A stretch of 64,000 nt of DNA from positions 930,001 to 994,000 of the forward strand of contig JAGTJL010000010.1 of the NCBI GenBank assembly GCA_020746875.1, given 5' to 3'. The position numbers and the translations under genes were made by a program. Of the stretch, positions 10,922 through 23,310 are shown piece by piece. This stretch comes from Rhexocercosporidium sp. MPI-PUGE-AT-0058. Lineage: Eukaryota; Ascomycota; Leotiomycetes; Helotiales. The notes under the pieces are model-generated. The model made no database searches. It saw only the letters and a program-made list of their open reading frames with translations, and had not been told where the DNA came from. The stretch's first letter is position 1; the number at the start of each line of letters is the position of its first letter.

Positions 10922-13900
10922 ATGAGAAAGTGGTTGCTTTTTGGATGGTGTTGTCGTTATTCTAGTGCCTTGAATGTCATTGAGCTGCATAGGGGAATTA
11001 AGGAGTATGTTGAAGTACCCGATGTAGACCAGACACCAGACGGTTGTTCGATGATCCTGAATGAACGGCATATCAATGTGCTCATTTCTCTTCACTAGGT
11101 AAGACACTGCTACTAAAAGCTAGGGGAAGTAGCTAATCTCATGTTGAGGAGTCTTCGCATATACCATAGTCAGCAACCCTTTCCATGCCAAGTTATCAAC
11201 ACTCAAAGTATAGAAATGTCTTGTTCGTCATACTCTCGACGCACTTCACTGTCAGCATCCTCTCTAGCTCATCTTCAATCTATCTAAGAAGCGCAGCAGG
11301 ATATCTATCATGACAGTAACGAAATTCTCAGCTCCACAATTTACGGGAGCATTGCTTGGTTCATCGCGTCCCCGATCACTTTGTGGCATAACAAGGTAGG
11401 TGTTCCAGGTATTCGGCTCTCAGTCGCACATCACGCGGGTCAACATGTTTTAGACCCAATTTAACGCAATCGCTCGTTCGAATTGTTCATGTAGCTTGGT
11501 TCTAACTATAAGTCTAATTGAGTCTGAACTGTCTCCTACGAGAATTCTGGAATCTCAAGTTCGATCCGCTTTCTCTGTATCTTTGCTTGCGCGCGTCTAA
11601 CGAGCTTTTGCGTATCGATTCAAGTCACAATATATATATTGGAAACTTTGTACCCCCGGAATCAAGATCTGGAATTTAGGCCGAAGGAGTTTAGGATGTA
11701 ACACCTTCTAGTCATAAAGACATTGTCTTCATTGGAGCGGAAGAATTGGAAGAGCTTGAGAGACAGAGTTAAGACTGCACTCACGTTAATTCAAGCCTCT
11801 GAAAGAGGTTATGACTACTCCTCTATCACCTATATCAACCACCCTTCAAACAATAACGAGACATCCTCGTGCGTGGTCTCCAGAAGGTTAAGGAGGCTGA
11901 AAGCAGGACGTCAACTTGCCGCGCCTAAGCAAGTAGAACCGACGAGACAATCAACAATCTCGGACATGGATATGGGAACTTAAGGCTGAGTCTTTCTGGC
12001 ACACCGAGGAACCCCTAATGATGTACAGTCACCGTCTGAAGGACCAATTCCAGAGTAAGGAGCAGTGTATCTGTCAATTATGTTGGAAATCGCCCTTGAA
12101 CGATAGATAACACTCAGCTATCGATACTTCGTGGGTAACCTACAACTCGTGGAAGGTGACACATTCTGTCTTGTATCTGAAATTCGACTGCATTTGTTCT
12201 CTCAGCCAGCGATTCAAAGACTGAAGTATCCCCAAGCGTGAGAAGTGGACTCACTTCGACCGTATTAGAGATCTCCGAATCAGAGTCTTGCAGTTGGGAA
12301 TTTACCTCACTTGGCACCACTGGTTCGAATAAATCCATCAAGCAATGCCTAGCTTAAGAAGGCTTACCAGTTGGCTTGAGCGAAGGAAGACAATTTGGAC
12401 CCATGCGACCATCAGGCAGACCATATCATCTTCTAGAATGATGAATTCGAGGTCGCAAAGCCGAACAACAGATCAAGTGAAGATTAGAAGGCTTCTCAAC
12501 TTAAGATTTGCACTATATTGGTCTAGTTTTAGTCTTTGGCTAACATTGTTGACTTCGATGTAGTAATCCAGAACAGATTGCCTCAGGACCACGCCGCACA
12601 ATATCATGCTACATTTTGTCGTTGGAAGAAGGGTTTCTACAAGGACATATTCACCCTCGACGCGCGAGACATTATCTTTGCCGACCTAAATCTGTTCGTC
12701 GCCTACCAAGCAGTCGGCAATTCCTCTTTCACACTCCTTGCCCGTCGCATCGCCATCCTTTGAGTGGAAGATCGAAATGATAACCATACCATGAACTATA
12801 CAGCCCTCCCGAACACCAAGACGATAAACAAGATTTTGAAAGAGTTCTTGGTCATCCGAGGATTCTTCTGCTATTGTTCCAAGGCCGTGGTCCTCGAATC
12901 GATGACTCGACGATTGCAGTCGATGGAGAATTTAGCTGGATACTATTCCCGATACCCTCAAATCACAGAGAACGCCAAAGAAAGCATGTGGAGAAAGTTC
13001 CAAAATCAAGATGTCGCAGCTTTGCGATTGTCGAAAAACAATAATTGCTTGCTTGCTCGCTCTCAGTCGTATCAGCCAATTTTCTATTGTACCATTTTCA
13101 TCAGTATCTCTGGTCTGTCAAACAACGCATACCCCGCGCACAAAATAAACAAAAACACAGTACCAATCAATTTCCTTGCCATGAAATTCCTTACCAATAT
13201 CTGAGGACTTAAGCAAGGCCCATAAATTAAAGTAGTACCAGCCCATCGATCTTATCATCATGGGATCGTATAATTCCAAAAGTCCATCGGGCCTGGATGC
13301 TGCTGATCAATTCCAATAGCTTGTCGCTCGAGATTTCGGACTTTAGTCTCCGGGTCCAGCCAGATGTCGCGACTCGCAATACGACATCCTTGTCAGACGA
13401 CATTAGAAAATCTTTAATAGCTTGCTGCAAAGTCATAGGTTGGAAATTCGGCTTTATCAGCTCGCCTTTCTTTATAACCGTTTCGAGAAAAGACGAAGAT
13501 AGACCGGAGGAGACCTTCTAAGAAAGTCCCGACTCTACAAAGAGTCTTCCAAATCCTCGGCCGGGCCTTACCGACTCTCTGAAGCGAAGGAACCGAAGGC
13601 GTTCAGGGGTAGACGCCACCTACGTCTCATGTCCAGTGCTCTCCAGCCCCGAGCCATGCACTCCGCCCAGCATCCACGAACGAACGAGCCTTCTCGGCAC
13701 TCGCTTTACAGCCCGGCCCCCTGAGAGTGTGACTGAAGCTCTAAAAATACACTATGGGTAGTTAGTCAGGTCAGTTAGTGAGGGGAGTAAGAAGCAATGA
13801 GAAGGCGAAGCGTGACTACATATCCTCTCGCGAGTCAAAGTTGGATGGGCATCTGACTTTCATGACGTCCTTCAGCCTGTATTGTTTGCGTGCGAAGCGA

Positions 13901-14910
13901 GTCAGTAGGATGAGGTGCAATCAACACGGCATTAATCTCGTCATTGCACGACGCGAATACTCTACAGAGATCAGAGGTCATGCTGTATAGTAGAGAAGAA
14001 AGAGGTACTACTTGGTAAGAAGTTTGTACAACTCATGCCTCCCCACAGATCGCATGGTGTATCCCCATTCCCGAAACTACTATCAGGATCGTCCATCGCT
14101 CTATCGCAGTGGCGGCGGCATCGGGCAGTGACCCGGATCATCCCTATTGTTTTACCCCTTAGGCATGTGTGCACGCACGCACGCATGGATCGGTCCCCTC
14201 TTCGTCTCCAGTAAGAAACTCTGCAGTGTCTATCATTCTCTTGCTGGTTGTTTTTGGTTCCCCTCTCGGCTGAGACGAACACCAGGATACGATGGCCCAG
14301 TTTTCGTTTCATCGTACAGAGAGCAGAGTCGGGCTGTGATCGGCGACACACTCGTATCAGATGAGGTGTGCTGGGGGCAAAAGAGGGCAAGGGTGGAAGG
14401 GATGTCGTGGTCTGGATTCGTGGAGGGATGATAGAGCGGGAGAAAGAGGCGTCCAGACTGCCTGTCCATGGGCTCCTGCGGGAAGGGATGAGCAATGCAG
14501 GGTCCGCCTAGCTGCAGCCTGAGACTTCCTCGTCATGGGGGGTGGTGGGCTGGTTTGGATCCAGTGGGCGTTATTGGATGGTCGGTGCCGTGTGGAGAGG
14601 ATGGTGGAGAGGTGCGTGTGTGTGTGGTTGTGTGTGGAAGGGAAGCTGCAGGAGGGAGGGACTTGATATACGGGGTGTGCCTCCGGCAAGGAGGTATTGG
14701 ATCTCTCTTTCTTCGAAACCATTCCACCAAACAGAACCAAACCAAATCACCACTTCCATATCAGCCTCTGTACGCCTCGAGATTAAGTCTTTCGTTACGA
14801 TACATCAATACAGCATCAATACGGTCAACTTGCGGTCATCGTTCTTGAACACCGGTGCACGTCGTATCGCATCGCATTACATCAACACCCTCACTGAGTA
14901 AACACTTTCC
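10922..14910. other. Gene-poor region with coding-like fragments
   Basis: No complete gene found. Fragments that look more like decayed or misread exons than noise are listed here. Plus 11723-11983 is open for 86 codons without ATG (KNWKSLRDRVKTALTLIQA) and continues in another frame near 11985-12110. A minus stretch at about 12480-12370 reads DLEFIILEDDMVCLMVAWVQ before a GTAAGC donor, with minus 12341-12114 after it. Plus 12536-13204 has two adjoining open frames. Minus 13436-13227 reads LQQAIKDFLMSSDKDVVLRV. I recognise no family. 13531-13546 is a small perfect hairpin (gactct/agagtc). The stretch from 13.5 to 14.9 kb has no coding signal and probably includes the leader of the next gene. 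Confidence 0.4.
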
Positions 14911-15396
14911 ATGGCCAACACAATGGCCTCACCGACTCCCTCCATCACTACAGTCTCACCCAAAACCCGACCACGCCGCGAATCGCGCTTCACAGAAGGC
15001 TCACCTCTCACCGGCGCCGAACTTGCGCAACAGACATCCGACAATGACTTCCTGCTGTTAATCCTCTCGCAAATGGACGAACACGAGAAGCGCAAACAAC
15101 GAAGCGAGTCCAACGCCTCGACTGAATCCTTCACATTCTCGGGTCGCAGTAGGAGGGATACCGGATCATCACAGGGAGGGGGAAGTCCAGTACAGGGCGA
15201 GTTTGTTTTGAAGGAGCGGGTAGGGAGAAGGAGTATCACATTTGGAAGGAGGAGCGAGGATGCGAGAAGGAGTATGGATGAGAGGCCTAGGGAGTTCGCC
15301 GAGAATGTCGAGGGGTTGGCTATGAAAGTCAGGGGAAGATTGAGGGCTTTGACGGGAGGGAAGGAGAGGAATGTTAAGCCTTACCCTGGGACATGA
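14911..15396 (+). CDS. Small basic Ser/Arg-rich protein, unknown
   Basis: A single-exon ORF of 161 aa. The start is the first ATG after a pyrimidine-rich leader; a second Met lies five codons in. The N-terminus is rich in Ser/Thr/Pro. A short helical segment follows (FLLLILSQMDEHEKRKQR), then a Ser/Gly/Arg stretch and a basic C-terminal helix (ENVEGLAMKVRGRLRALTGG). There is no signal peptide, membrane helix or recognisable domain. Codon use and composition look like a real fungal gene, and several Arg-x-x-Ser sites suggest a phosphorylated, partly disordered protein. Function not known. Confidence 0.65.
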   Translation: MANTMASPTPSITTVSPKTRPRRESRFTEGSPLTGAELAQQTSDNDFLLLILSQMDEHEKRKQRSESNASTESFTFSGRSRRDTGSSQGGGSPVQGEFVLKERVGRRSITFGRRSEDARRSMDERPREFAENVEGLAMKVRGRLRALTGGKERNVKPYPGT

Positions 15397-18300
15397 ATGA
15401 TGGACGAAGTCGCAACGGAAACAATCAACAAAAACATCAGATCATCACTTTCCCTTTGGATTGAGAGCTCCATAGCATAGCACGGATCACTACAGCATCG
15501 ACAACCAACCAAAAAATGGCACAGTAACGCCGCGAGTTGGATTCCCGCCCAAGAGTTCGGGGAATGAGACACGGACACAGGAAGGGGAAAAGTACAAGCT
15601 ACAAGCCTTTCGGATTGCGATTACTACTCTTCAGGATTGGACTGTATTATAGATGAGATCCCGTCAGGCTCTAAGAGTCAGGGACTTTTGTAACAATCAA
15701 AACCCATTAACCCCATCAATTACGAAGCTTAAATCAAAATCTTGACTGAAGTTCGTGTTCTTGCCACCCCGTCCCTTCCGGTCCGGAATCTGATGCTGAG
15801 GCTCTACTTACTGTACGTGCAAGTGGGGTCCGGTCGTCATTGTACCTGATATTTTGCGGCTTGGATGGAATAGGTTTACACTGCCTGAGTACTAAGCATG
15901 AAATCATTAAGCACAAGTTCAACGACTCTTGACAGCCTTTCCTGTTCTGAATTGAGGATGTCATCGAGGCTCCTAATAATGTGGAACTTCCCGCGAGGCG
16001 ACTCTAGCAACGTATCTCGTCAATACATCCAAAAAATTGACTTTTAGATCTTTAGGAGGCAATTACAAATGAGCCAATTTACTTCGTACTCTATCTCACC
16101 AGCCTACGGTGTCTTCTGCACAAGAACACAAGAAAAGCTCCACAGGGAAATACCCACTTTCATCCCATCTCTCCAAGACCCGTCATGTACAATGACATAA
16201 TGTCCAACTGCCACCGCTCTTCGCAACAGGCATCTCCCTCCAGAGCCAAGCAAGCCTTCCGACAACCACTTCCCTTCACTTGAAAAAAAAAATCTTACTA
16301 GTCATCAAAGTTGCGAATCAAACACAACACTCAAATAAGGTTCTCTCGCATCCTTGAGCAAGCCTTTAGAAGAAACCTGAAACCTTCTCCCGCTTCGGTT
16401 CGAACGGCTTTTTGGCTTCCAAGTAAACGTCGGGTCGAGAAGGTTTCGTTCGAGATTCATGCGGTAATTTGGTCGGATCATCCGGCTTGTCTGATGATGG
16501 GGTCGGAAGGAGGGGGTGATGAGATGTTGAAATGATTGTGAGATACCGCGTGGGAGGATTGGTTTCGCTAGATCTTGCTGCAACTAGAAAGTTAAGTTCT
16601 ACAGAACACAGTCTATCTAAAGTATTTTATCTACCTCAGTCTCATTGTTGTCATTATATTCCAAATATTACAGCGTAATAGGGATGGTGAAATCCAACTC
16701 CACGATATACTTTTGTCAATACCAGCCTATTGTATTTGAAGCATGAGCAAGAATAAACGAGGACCCCTCACCTCCCCTCCCCTCCCTTCCCTTCATCCAA
16801 GCAATACCCTCCCATTCCCAACCTCCAGCCTCCAAGCCCCATCCTATAAGACAACAAAACTCAATCCAACGCATGATTTCCACCCCACATGTCCAAACAA
16901 AGAGAAAGATCCCCTCCCTTCTTTGCATTTGGATGACGTTCTCAGCGCCCAACCCACAAGCTAGAACCTAGACAGTCTTACAATACCGTACATCAACCCT
17001 TCCCGCCCTCAACACCTCATTCACGTCAATGAAACAATTACTTCTCCATCAAAAAATATCCCCTTGCAGACAGCATCCACATATCAAAGGTTCTAATATT
17101 GGACCTTTCAACGATAAGGCGTGGAAAACGTGGAAAGTGCCTCTTTTTAGGGTTGGGATGGCCCTGCGGTTATCATGCTGTGGATGAGTTGGCTTGTGGA
17201 GTTCTGAGATCCAGATCGTGGAGAACCCTGTCTGGTGACTGGGAATCGGACGGGGCTGTTCAACCTGTAGCAATTAGTTTGAGTAGACATGATAACATCA
17301 AAGATGTCCAATCTGGACTGTAGAGATGATAGCTGTGTAGCAGGTGTCACTGACTCCCATGCTATGGTGCTCGAGTGATAGCCGAGCGTGATCCCCTGAA
17401 TTTTTCGCTTGGCTTGGGTTGTTGTTTACTTGGAGAATCCCACCTCAGATTTAGTCAGGCTTAAGTTTGGAGAAGGTAGGAACAAGGACCCGTAGACCTA
17501 GCTGTTAGAACACAATATAGTCGCTACCAGCTCTCCGAGTCGCATTTTTTGGCTTCATACTGTACGAATAGTGGCGTGGCTTTCTTACTGCACAGTACCA
17601 AATAATCCTTCCAATCTTTGTCAGAAGAATCCTCGAACCAAATATTTAAGTAGTATTACCACCATGGTTGGTCAAGTCTATGTACTGTGCCTCTGATCAA
17701 ATCCTTTCTCAGCGCTATAGAGTATTGTCTCAATGCTGTCGTTTACGTCTCAACCTTCGTGAATTTCGTCCAAGTCCCACGAGCTACGTGTCTCGCCTCT
17801 CGATACTAAGCAAAAGCACTTTGTAACTCGCGACCAGCCACAGGCACTCACCCAGGATTCGGCGCCATCCCAATAGTCTCGTTATTCGCTTTGTCACCTC
17901 CTGCTTCACTCGACGTCGAATATCTACGGTACTTGTGTGAACCAAAGTGAGGGTCGTCTCGATATGAAAGGGTATCACACACGCATCCCTAAAATATATA
18001 TACGCCAATCCATCGTTCATTTCTCACTCTCCGCACAGCAGAATAGAGCAATTCAAATCTAAGCAACGATATGTCAAAAGGTCCACAACCCCCGATGCCC
18101 ATTTTCAACATGTTACTTTCTCATCCAATACACCTCAAACTCTTGAACTAACTCTCGCCCTTGCTATCATCCCCTTCCTCTCAGCCCATCCAATACCGGT
18201 AAATAGCGCCCCTTCCATCCATCCATGTATCCATCATCCATCAAATTTTCCCCATCCTTCTCCCCCTCCTCCGGCCCCTCCCCCAAGAATGCCTGACTCA

Positions 18301-19335
18301 TAGTTTGGTTCACACCCTCAGGTCCTAGCACTACTGGAAGAAAGTCTGTTCCGTTGACATGTACTGATATGCCGCGGACGGTGAATGGCAACGGGCTTTG
18401 TGACGTCGATGGGAAGCCGATGGTTGTGGGCGATGTAGCGGAAGCATGGGTTGAGGAATTTGTGGGTTTGTGTGCCCTTTTGAGGGGGTGTTTGTTGGTT
18501 TTGGTTGCTGGTGATGGAGAGGAAGGTATCGTGTGAGGCAGAGATGGACGGAACCAAGCCTGAGAGACGAGATCCGAGGAGCATTTCGGAATATCTTATT
18601 TCGTTTTATTGAACTTCTTTCCTGATGGCTATTTGCGGAGTGGAGTGTCTTCGACTTTATCGTCCTGGGAGCTGGAATCGGAACGGTACTGCAACATTGA
18701 GTTTCGCTTGTCTTGTTTGGAATTAGACTGTTGCTTGTTCTCGACTTGCTGTCAACTCCCTTTTTTCTCTAGTCGACCGGATTATAGGCCATTGGCTTTC
18801 CTTACCTGCTCTCCACCCGCAATAGACTGAAAAATCAGTTGAAAACAATGAGAGCTCATCTTCCTCTATGCGTAAATGTCAATTGAATTGCTTGAAATTA
18901 GTCCGGGTATCAAGTCCGATATTTGAGCCGCGAAAGTAAACAAATAGTGATATATAAGCCAGAGTACATGAAAGCCTAGTGATAGACTACTGAATATGAT
19001 CTAGGCTCTCAAATACACCCAAAAGAATGAACACAAAAGCATCGACCATCGAATTCGAATAAAGAGGCGTAGAAAAAAAGCTTATTCATAACAAGGAGGC
19101 CGAGAAAAACTAGTCCACAGGCTCTAATGACATCAATTGCAATGCAGTTTCTGTACACCGATGCATGAAAAAGAAGATGACCATAACAAGCATACACGCT
19201 ATGTCGATTGAGCATAAAAGGCGCCCAATTGCCGAGACGCCAAGCCAGTCAGTCATATCCTGAAGTCATTCCAATCATCACTCCAAAAACCAACGCCTGT
19301 TCATGCAAGAAGCGAGAAGAAAGACCAAAGGTTCT
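15397..19335. other. Long gene-poor region
   Basis: About 3.9 kb with no confident gene. Two minus-strand stretches look coding. The first is about 16630-16362: an open frame ending in a highly charged sequence (RTKPSRPDVYLEAKKPFEPK ... VSGFF stop), preceded by a pyrimidine-rich acceptor. The second is 18590-18167, given its own entry. The rest is AT-rich or CT-rich without long open frames; 16760-16800 is a CT-rich tract. Confidence 0.4.
18167..18590 (-). other. Possible exon of an unrecognised minus-strand gene
   Basis: An open minus frame of about 140 codons from a stop near 18595 to TGA at 18167. The first half is Ser/Thr/Pro-rich and the second reads PFTVRGISVHVNGTDFLPVV. The frame has internal Met codons but no obvious start context, so it would need an upstream exon. 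No family recognised. Low confidence. Confidence 0.25.
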
Positions 19336-21422
19336 CTAGTGGAAAGGACGAACATGCCCCATTCCTAGCCCGATGATCTCGAATATTATGGGGTTGGTTT
19401 CAACCGCTAACCATCCGATTCCTGCACCAAGTTAGTGATCTGTGAGGTGAAATTCGCTTATTGAGCTTACCAGCATAAACAACCAATTTCGTAACAACCT
19501 CCACATCATACCTCACACGAGGTTTCTCCAGTCGTGAGAACATCTCCTTCTCCTCAAGCTCGTTTTGCTGCCCAACAGAGATATCGGCGTCATCGTCATC
19601 ATCCTCTGGCTCTGTTGTTATAGGAGGGGTTGCAGGAGTGAAAACTACATGTCCCTGACCCATCATCTGCTCATATGAACCAACTCTCGACTGTGCAGGC
19701 GTAGGTAAGTTCCCGTTGTTGAGACCAAGCGATCCTGAGATCCCAGAAACTTGAGAAACAGCTCCGTCTTTATCAGCATTGCCTTTCGCGCCAAGGTAAT
19801 CATTGGAATGTGATGTTTGGTCTTGGGAGTGTGGTGATTGAACTGCTGGTGCGGTATCGCTGGAATTTGTCAAGCTGTCTCTACGTCTCTTCTCTCGATA
19901 TGCTAAAGTTTCGTATGCATCAGCAGCAGATTGGGGGCCGACTGATACCGAACGGCCTCGTCCCGGATGACGAATGGAAGTCAACAGGCCAGGCAAGTCG
20001 GAAACAGATGGCATGACGTTATCCACCTTTAGTCGGGAGGGGATCTTCTGGTACTCTGATGCAGGCATGAAGAATTTTCTGGGAAGAATGAAGCCGTATT
20101 TCTCAATGGTGCGGAACAGATGAGGAAGACACTTGAGCAGAGTCGGTTTCATAACCTCTCTCCAAGCAAAGATGACCAAAATCCCAATCAACAGTCGGAC
20201 TATGACAGTGGCCCAACCCATGTGTTCCAAACTGAAAGGGACTGTTGCTGGAACGGGGATATCCCACGCCCAATTTCCAGTCGCATAGTGCCACCCACCA
20301 AGTTCAATACCAATCATGACTCCAGCAAACGAAACACTGTCGTCGAAACATGGGCAGTCGTCTGCGGGTTCTGGATGAATTCGTATTAGACAAATGATGA
20401 TAAGTGCAACAGTCATGGGCGCAACCCAAGAGCTGCTGTGCAAGTACCTGTCAATTTCGGCGCCGTAGATGCACTCAATGGCTGAAATTGCAACTCCCAT
20501 GATGCTCCCTACGATCACATCTATGAACCCGTGCATTCCACAGTAGAGTCGGCCAAGGATAATGGAGAACGCGTAGGTGTAACTGAGAATTTCTACTATC
20601 AATTTGGTTGATGGTTGCAGTTGGCTTTCCGGAGAGTGTATGGTAAAGAGGCAGTAGACAGCCACAGAAACCGCATTTGCAGAGTGGGTTGACGGGAATC
20701 CATATTCTAGAGCCGCCGAGCCTGACATAGTGATTCTGTGAAGAGGCGGGGATAACGGACGAGGTAAAGACAGCATATCTTTGAGAAATCCAGTAGAGAA
20801 AACACCAGTAGCAAGAATATGAACCATTCTACGTTCGTCAGCCCACATCCTGGAACCTCTGGAGATAGATAGCCTCACCCTCTTCCCACTGAAGTATGTC
20901 CACACCAAAACAGAATAGGAAGGAAGACCATAAAGAACGTATGGGTCCCCAGATTTGCCGTAATTGCAAAATATGTATCGAGGGCTGGTGATCGCATCTT
21001 ATCCTGCATCCATGCCAAGTACGGTGTTTCCCATCTTATCAGGGGGAGGATTTTCTGTCGCAAGTTGTATCTCCATGTCGGAAGTCTTCGCTTGTCTGGA
21101 AATGGTCAGTATAGAACTGGAAGCACATAAATAACAATGAATAACGAAATAGTGGTAGTGTCATAACACAGGACAGGAGAAGGGCGTTTGAATCCGGTGG
21201 TCGCATGAGCGCAGCAGCATCAGGGCGCAAGACTGGAAGAAGCACATATGCCAGCAAAACAACAGCGCCTGACAATGGAACAAGTCCAATGTACATACAA
21301 TGATCCAGACTTCTCAAACCCGCATCAATAACATCTTCTGGCGCAGTAACTGCTATCGATGGCGGGGCATCTGGGAACTTCTCAAGCTCTAGGCCGCCCG
21401 AGCCTTTTGGAGTCGAGAGCAT
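19336..21422 (-). CDS. LCB3: Long-chain base-1-phosphate phosphatase (PAP2 family)
   Basis: Four exons: 21422-21299, 21095-20879, 20828-19471 and 19421-19336. They sum to 1785 nt, 594 aa. This is the LCB3/YSR3-type ER enzyme that removes phosphate from sphingoid-base phosphates and feeds salvaged bases back into ceramide synthesis. All three PAP2 signature blocks are present: KDMLSLPRP near residues 129-137, PSTHS near 158-162 and GRLYCGMHGFID near 205-216, with the catalytic His/Asp pair. Several hydrophobic helices surround them, followed by a long disordered Ser-rich C-terminal region and a conserved end (GIGWLAVE) that is only reached by splicing the last 49-nt intron (ACTAACT branch). 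The first intron is 203 nt, long for this window. The start at MLSTPKGSGGLE is the first ATG that gives a fungal LCB3-like N-terminus. It is divergent from RHO4. Confidence 0.92.
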
Positions 21423-22048
21423 CGTCGTCGCTGCATGTAGTATGTCTTCGGAAAGGATATGCGACACGTCGAACAGGTTGGGAGAGCCAATGGGTATAAA
21501 GGAGCGTGGAGGATCTTGATGTTCGCAGACGGCCGTTATCAACACATATCCACATCCAGACCGACCTCGAACTTCAGAAGACGGACAGACGACACCTCGG
21601 CACCCCTGAAGCACTTTCCCCGTTGACAGAAATTCCGGGCTCCGTGTGTGATGCCTTAGGCGATAGGGCAGCCGGGCCGACCTGCGGCCAGGGGTGTGGC
21701 AGGGCAAAGGGGGAGGAGCACGTGAGGAGAAGCTGTCAACTGTGGCTGGTGAGGCTGCTGGTTGCTGCAGCAACTCCCTCATGTTTACGCTGCTGCCGAT
21801 TTTAGACCAGACCCAGCCCAAGTCCCCTCCCTCCTTCCCAGTTCTGAACTTGAACTTGTACTCGAAACCTTCAGCAGGTCTCATTCAACACCTTCCATTC
21901 CAAACACAAGACAGTTCACATCACTTCACATCACCCTCTGCAGACTATCGGGCATAATTAAAGTTATTACCGCATTTCTCGAGATTCCCTCACTGCCATC
22001 ACGTCACTCGCGTCCCGCTTCAGTGCTGCCAGCCTCGTGGAAGTCAAT
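21423..22048. promoter_or_regulatory. Divergent promoter region, LCB3-type gene and RHO4
   Basis: About 625 bp between two divergent starts. The RHO4-proximal part is CT-rich (near 21965-22030), as in many fungal leaders. Open frames here have no recognisable content. No specific binding site is claimed. Confidence 0.5.
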
Positions 22049-22977
22049 ATGTCAGCGCAATATCAGCAACAAGATTATTACAACAACCGGCGATCAGATA
22101 TGTCGGAAAAGTACGAGGCCCCACGAAGAAAACCCACACGTCGTGAACAGAGCGCTAGATCTAGCGAAGGTACCGTCAGTACAATGATGAGCTCTTCCAC
22201 AGGCAGAGAGTCGACAGCGACACATGTTACGGAGGGTCCAGCATACTCGAAGAAGATCGTGGTCGTTGGAGATGGTGGGTGTGGGAAGACTTGTCTATTG
22301 ATCAGTTATAGTCAAGGTTATTTTCCAGAGGTATGTACATTCATCCGTGGTCCAATGGGCGGAACTAACCACTATACAGAAATACGTACCAACGGTCTTC
22401 GAGAACTACATCACATATCCAACTCACCAAGCAAGCGGCAAGACACTTGAGCTAGCTCTATGGGATACCGCCGGACAAGAAGAGTATGATCGCCTTCGAC
22501 CTCTTTCATACCCCGAGACCGATCTGTTGTTTGTTTGTTTCGCCATTGATTGCCCCAACTCTTTAGAAAATGTTATGGACAAGGTAAGAGCTTCGAGGTC
22601 CTTTGCAGAATCATGCTAACACTTCTCAGTGGTACCCCGAAGTCCTCCATTTCTGCCCTTACACCCCGCTCGTGCTCGTCGGCCTGAAATCTGATCTGCG
22701 AACGAAGCGTACCTGCATCGACCTCCTCAAGACTCAAGGATTGACACCCGTTACCCAAGAGCAAGGAATGAATGTAGCACGCAAGATGGGAGCAAGATAC
22801 ATGGAGTGCAGTAGTAAGGAGATGACGGGAGTGGACGAGATCTTTACAGAGGCTATCAACACAGTTGTTGCCAATGATCGGAGTAACCAGCAACAAACAT
22901 CTTCGTCAGCAGGAGGAGGATCAGGTCCGCAGGTTGGTGGGATCAAGAAGAAGAAGCGGAACTGCCGTTTCCTCTAA
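22049..22977 (+). CDS. RHO4: Rho-family GTPase, Rho4 type
   Basis: Three exons: 22049-22330, 22380-22583 and 22630-22977; 277 aa. The G-domain motifs are complete: GDGGCGKT at about 74-81, effector region [31 protein letters not shown] where many Rho proteins have TKxD, and ECSSKE. The polybasic end [10 protein letters not shown] is a CAAX box ending in Leu, so geranylgeranylation is expected, with plasma-membrane or septal location. The N-terminal extension of about 65 residues is typical of fungal Rho4, which controls septation and wall integrity through formins. Both introns are short, and the first has an AACTAAC branch site. Convergent with DAD1. Confidence 0.9.
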
Positions 22978-23206
22978 TCTACGACCTTTGTTACGATTTC
23001 TGATACGAACTACGACTAAACTGCATAAATGAAGCAATGCAGCAACTGGCTGGGAAATGGATCTGGCCGAGCATTGCCTCTCCTCTTTCCTGAACATTGG
23101 GTTTCTCTTTCATCTTTCGTGGTTTCTTCTGAGTAATAGGGACCTGGGCTGGCATTGCACAACGGGGTTTCTTATGTATCATGACCTTTTCCTTGTAGAA
23201 ATAAGA

Positions 23207-23239
23207 CATCCATCCATCCATCCATCCATTCATCCATCC
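23207..23239. repeat. CATC tetranucleotide microsatellite
   Basis: Consecutive CATC/CATT units between the RHO4 and DAD1 stop codons. A related, less regular run (units like CATCCACC) lies in DAD1 intron 2 near 23510-23535. Confidence 0.9.
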
Positions 23240-23310
23240 TTCAGCAGTCCGTGATCTTTCACTCTCCTTGGGTATCGTGAATTCCAAACGCCTTGTATCC
23301 CTCCGATCCA

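Noticed and set aside
13531..13546. Perfect hairpin gactct-acaa-agagtc as a regulatory structure
   Set aside because: A 6-bp stem in a 64-kb window is expected by chance, and no nearby gene uses it.
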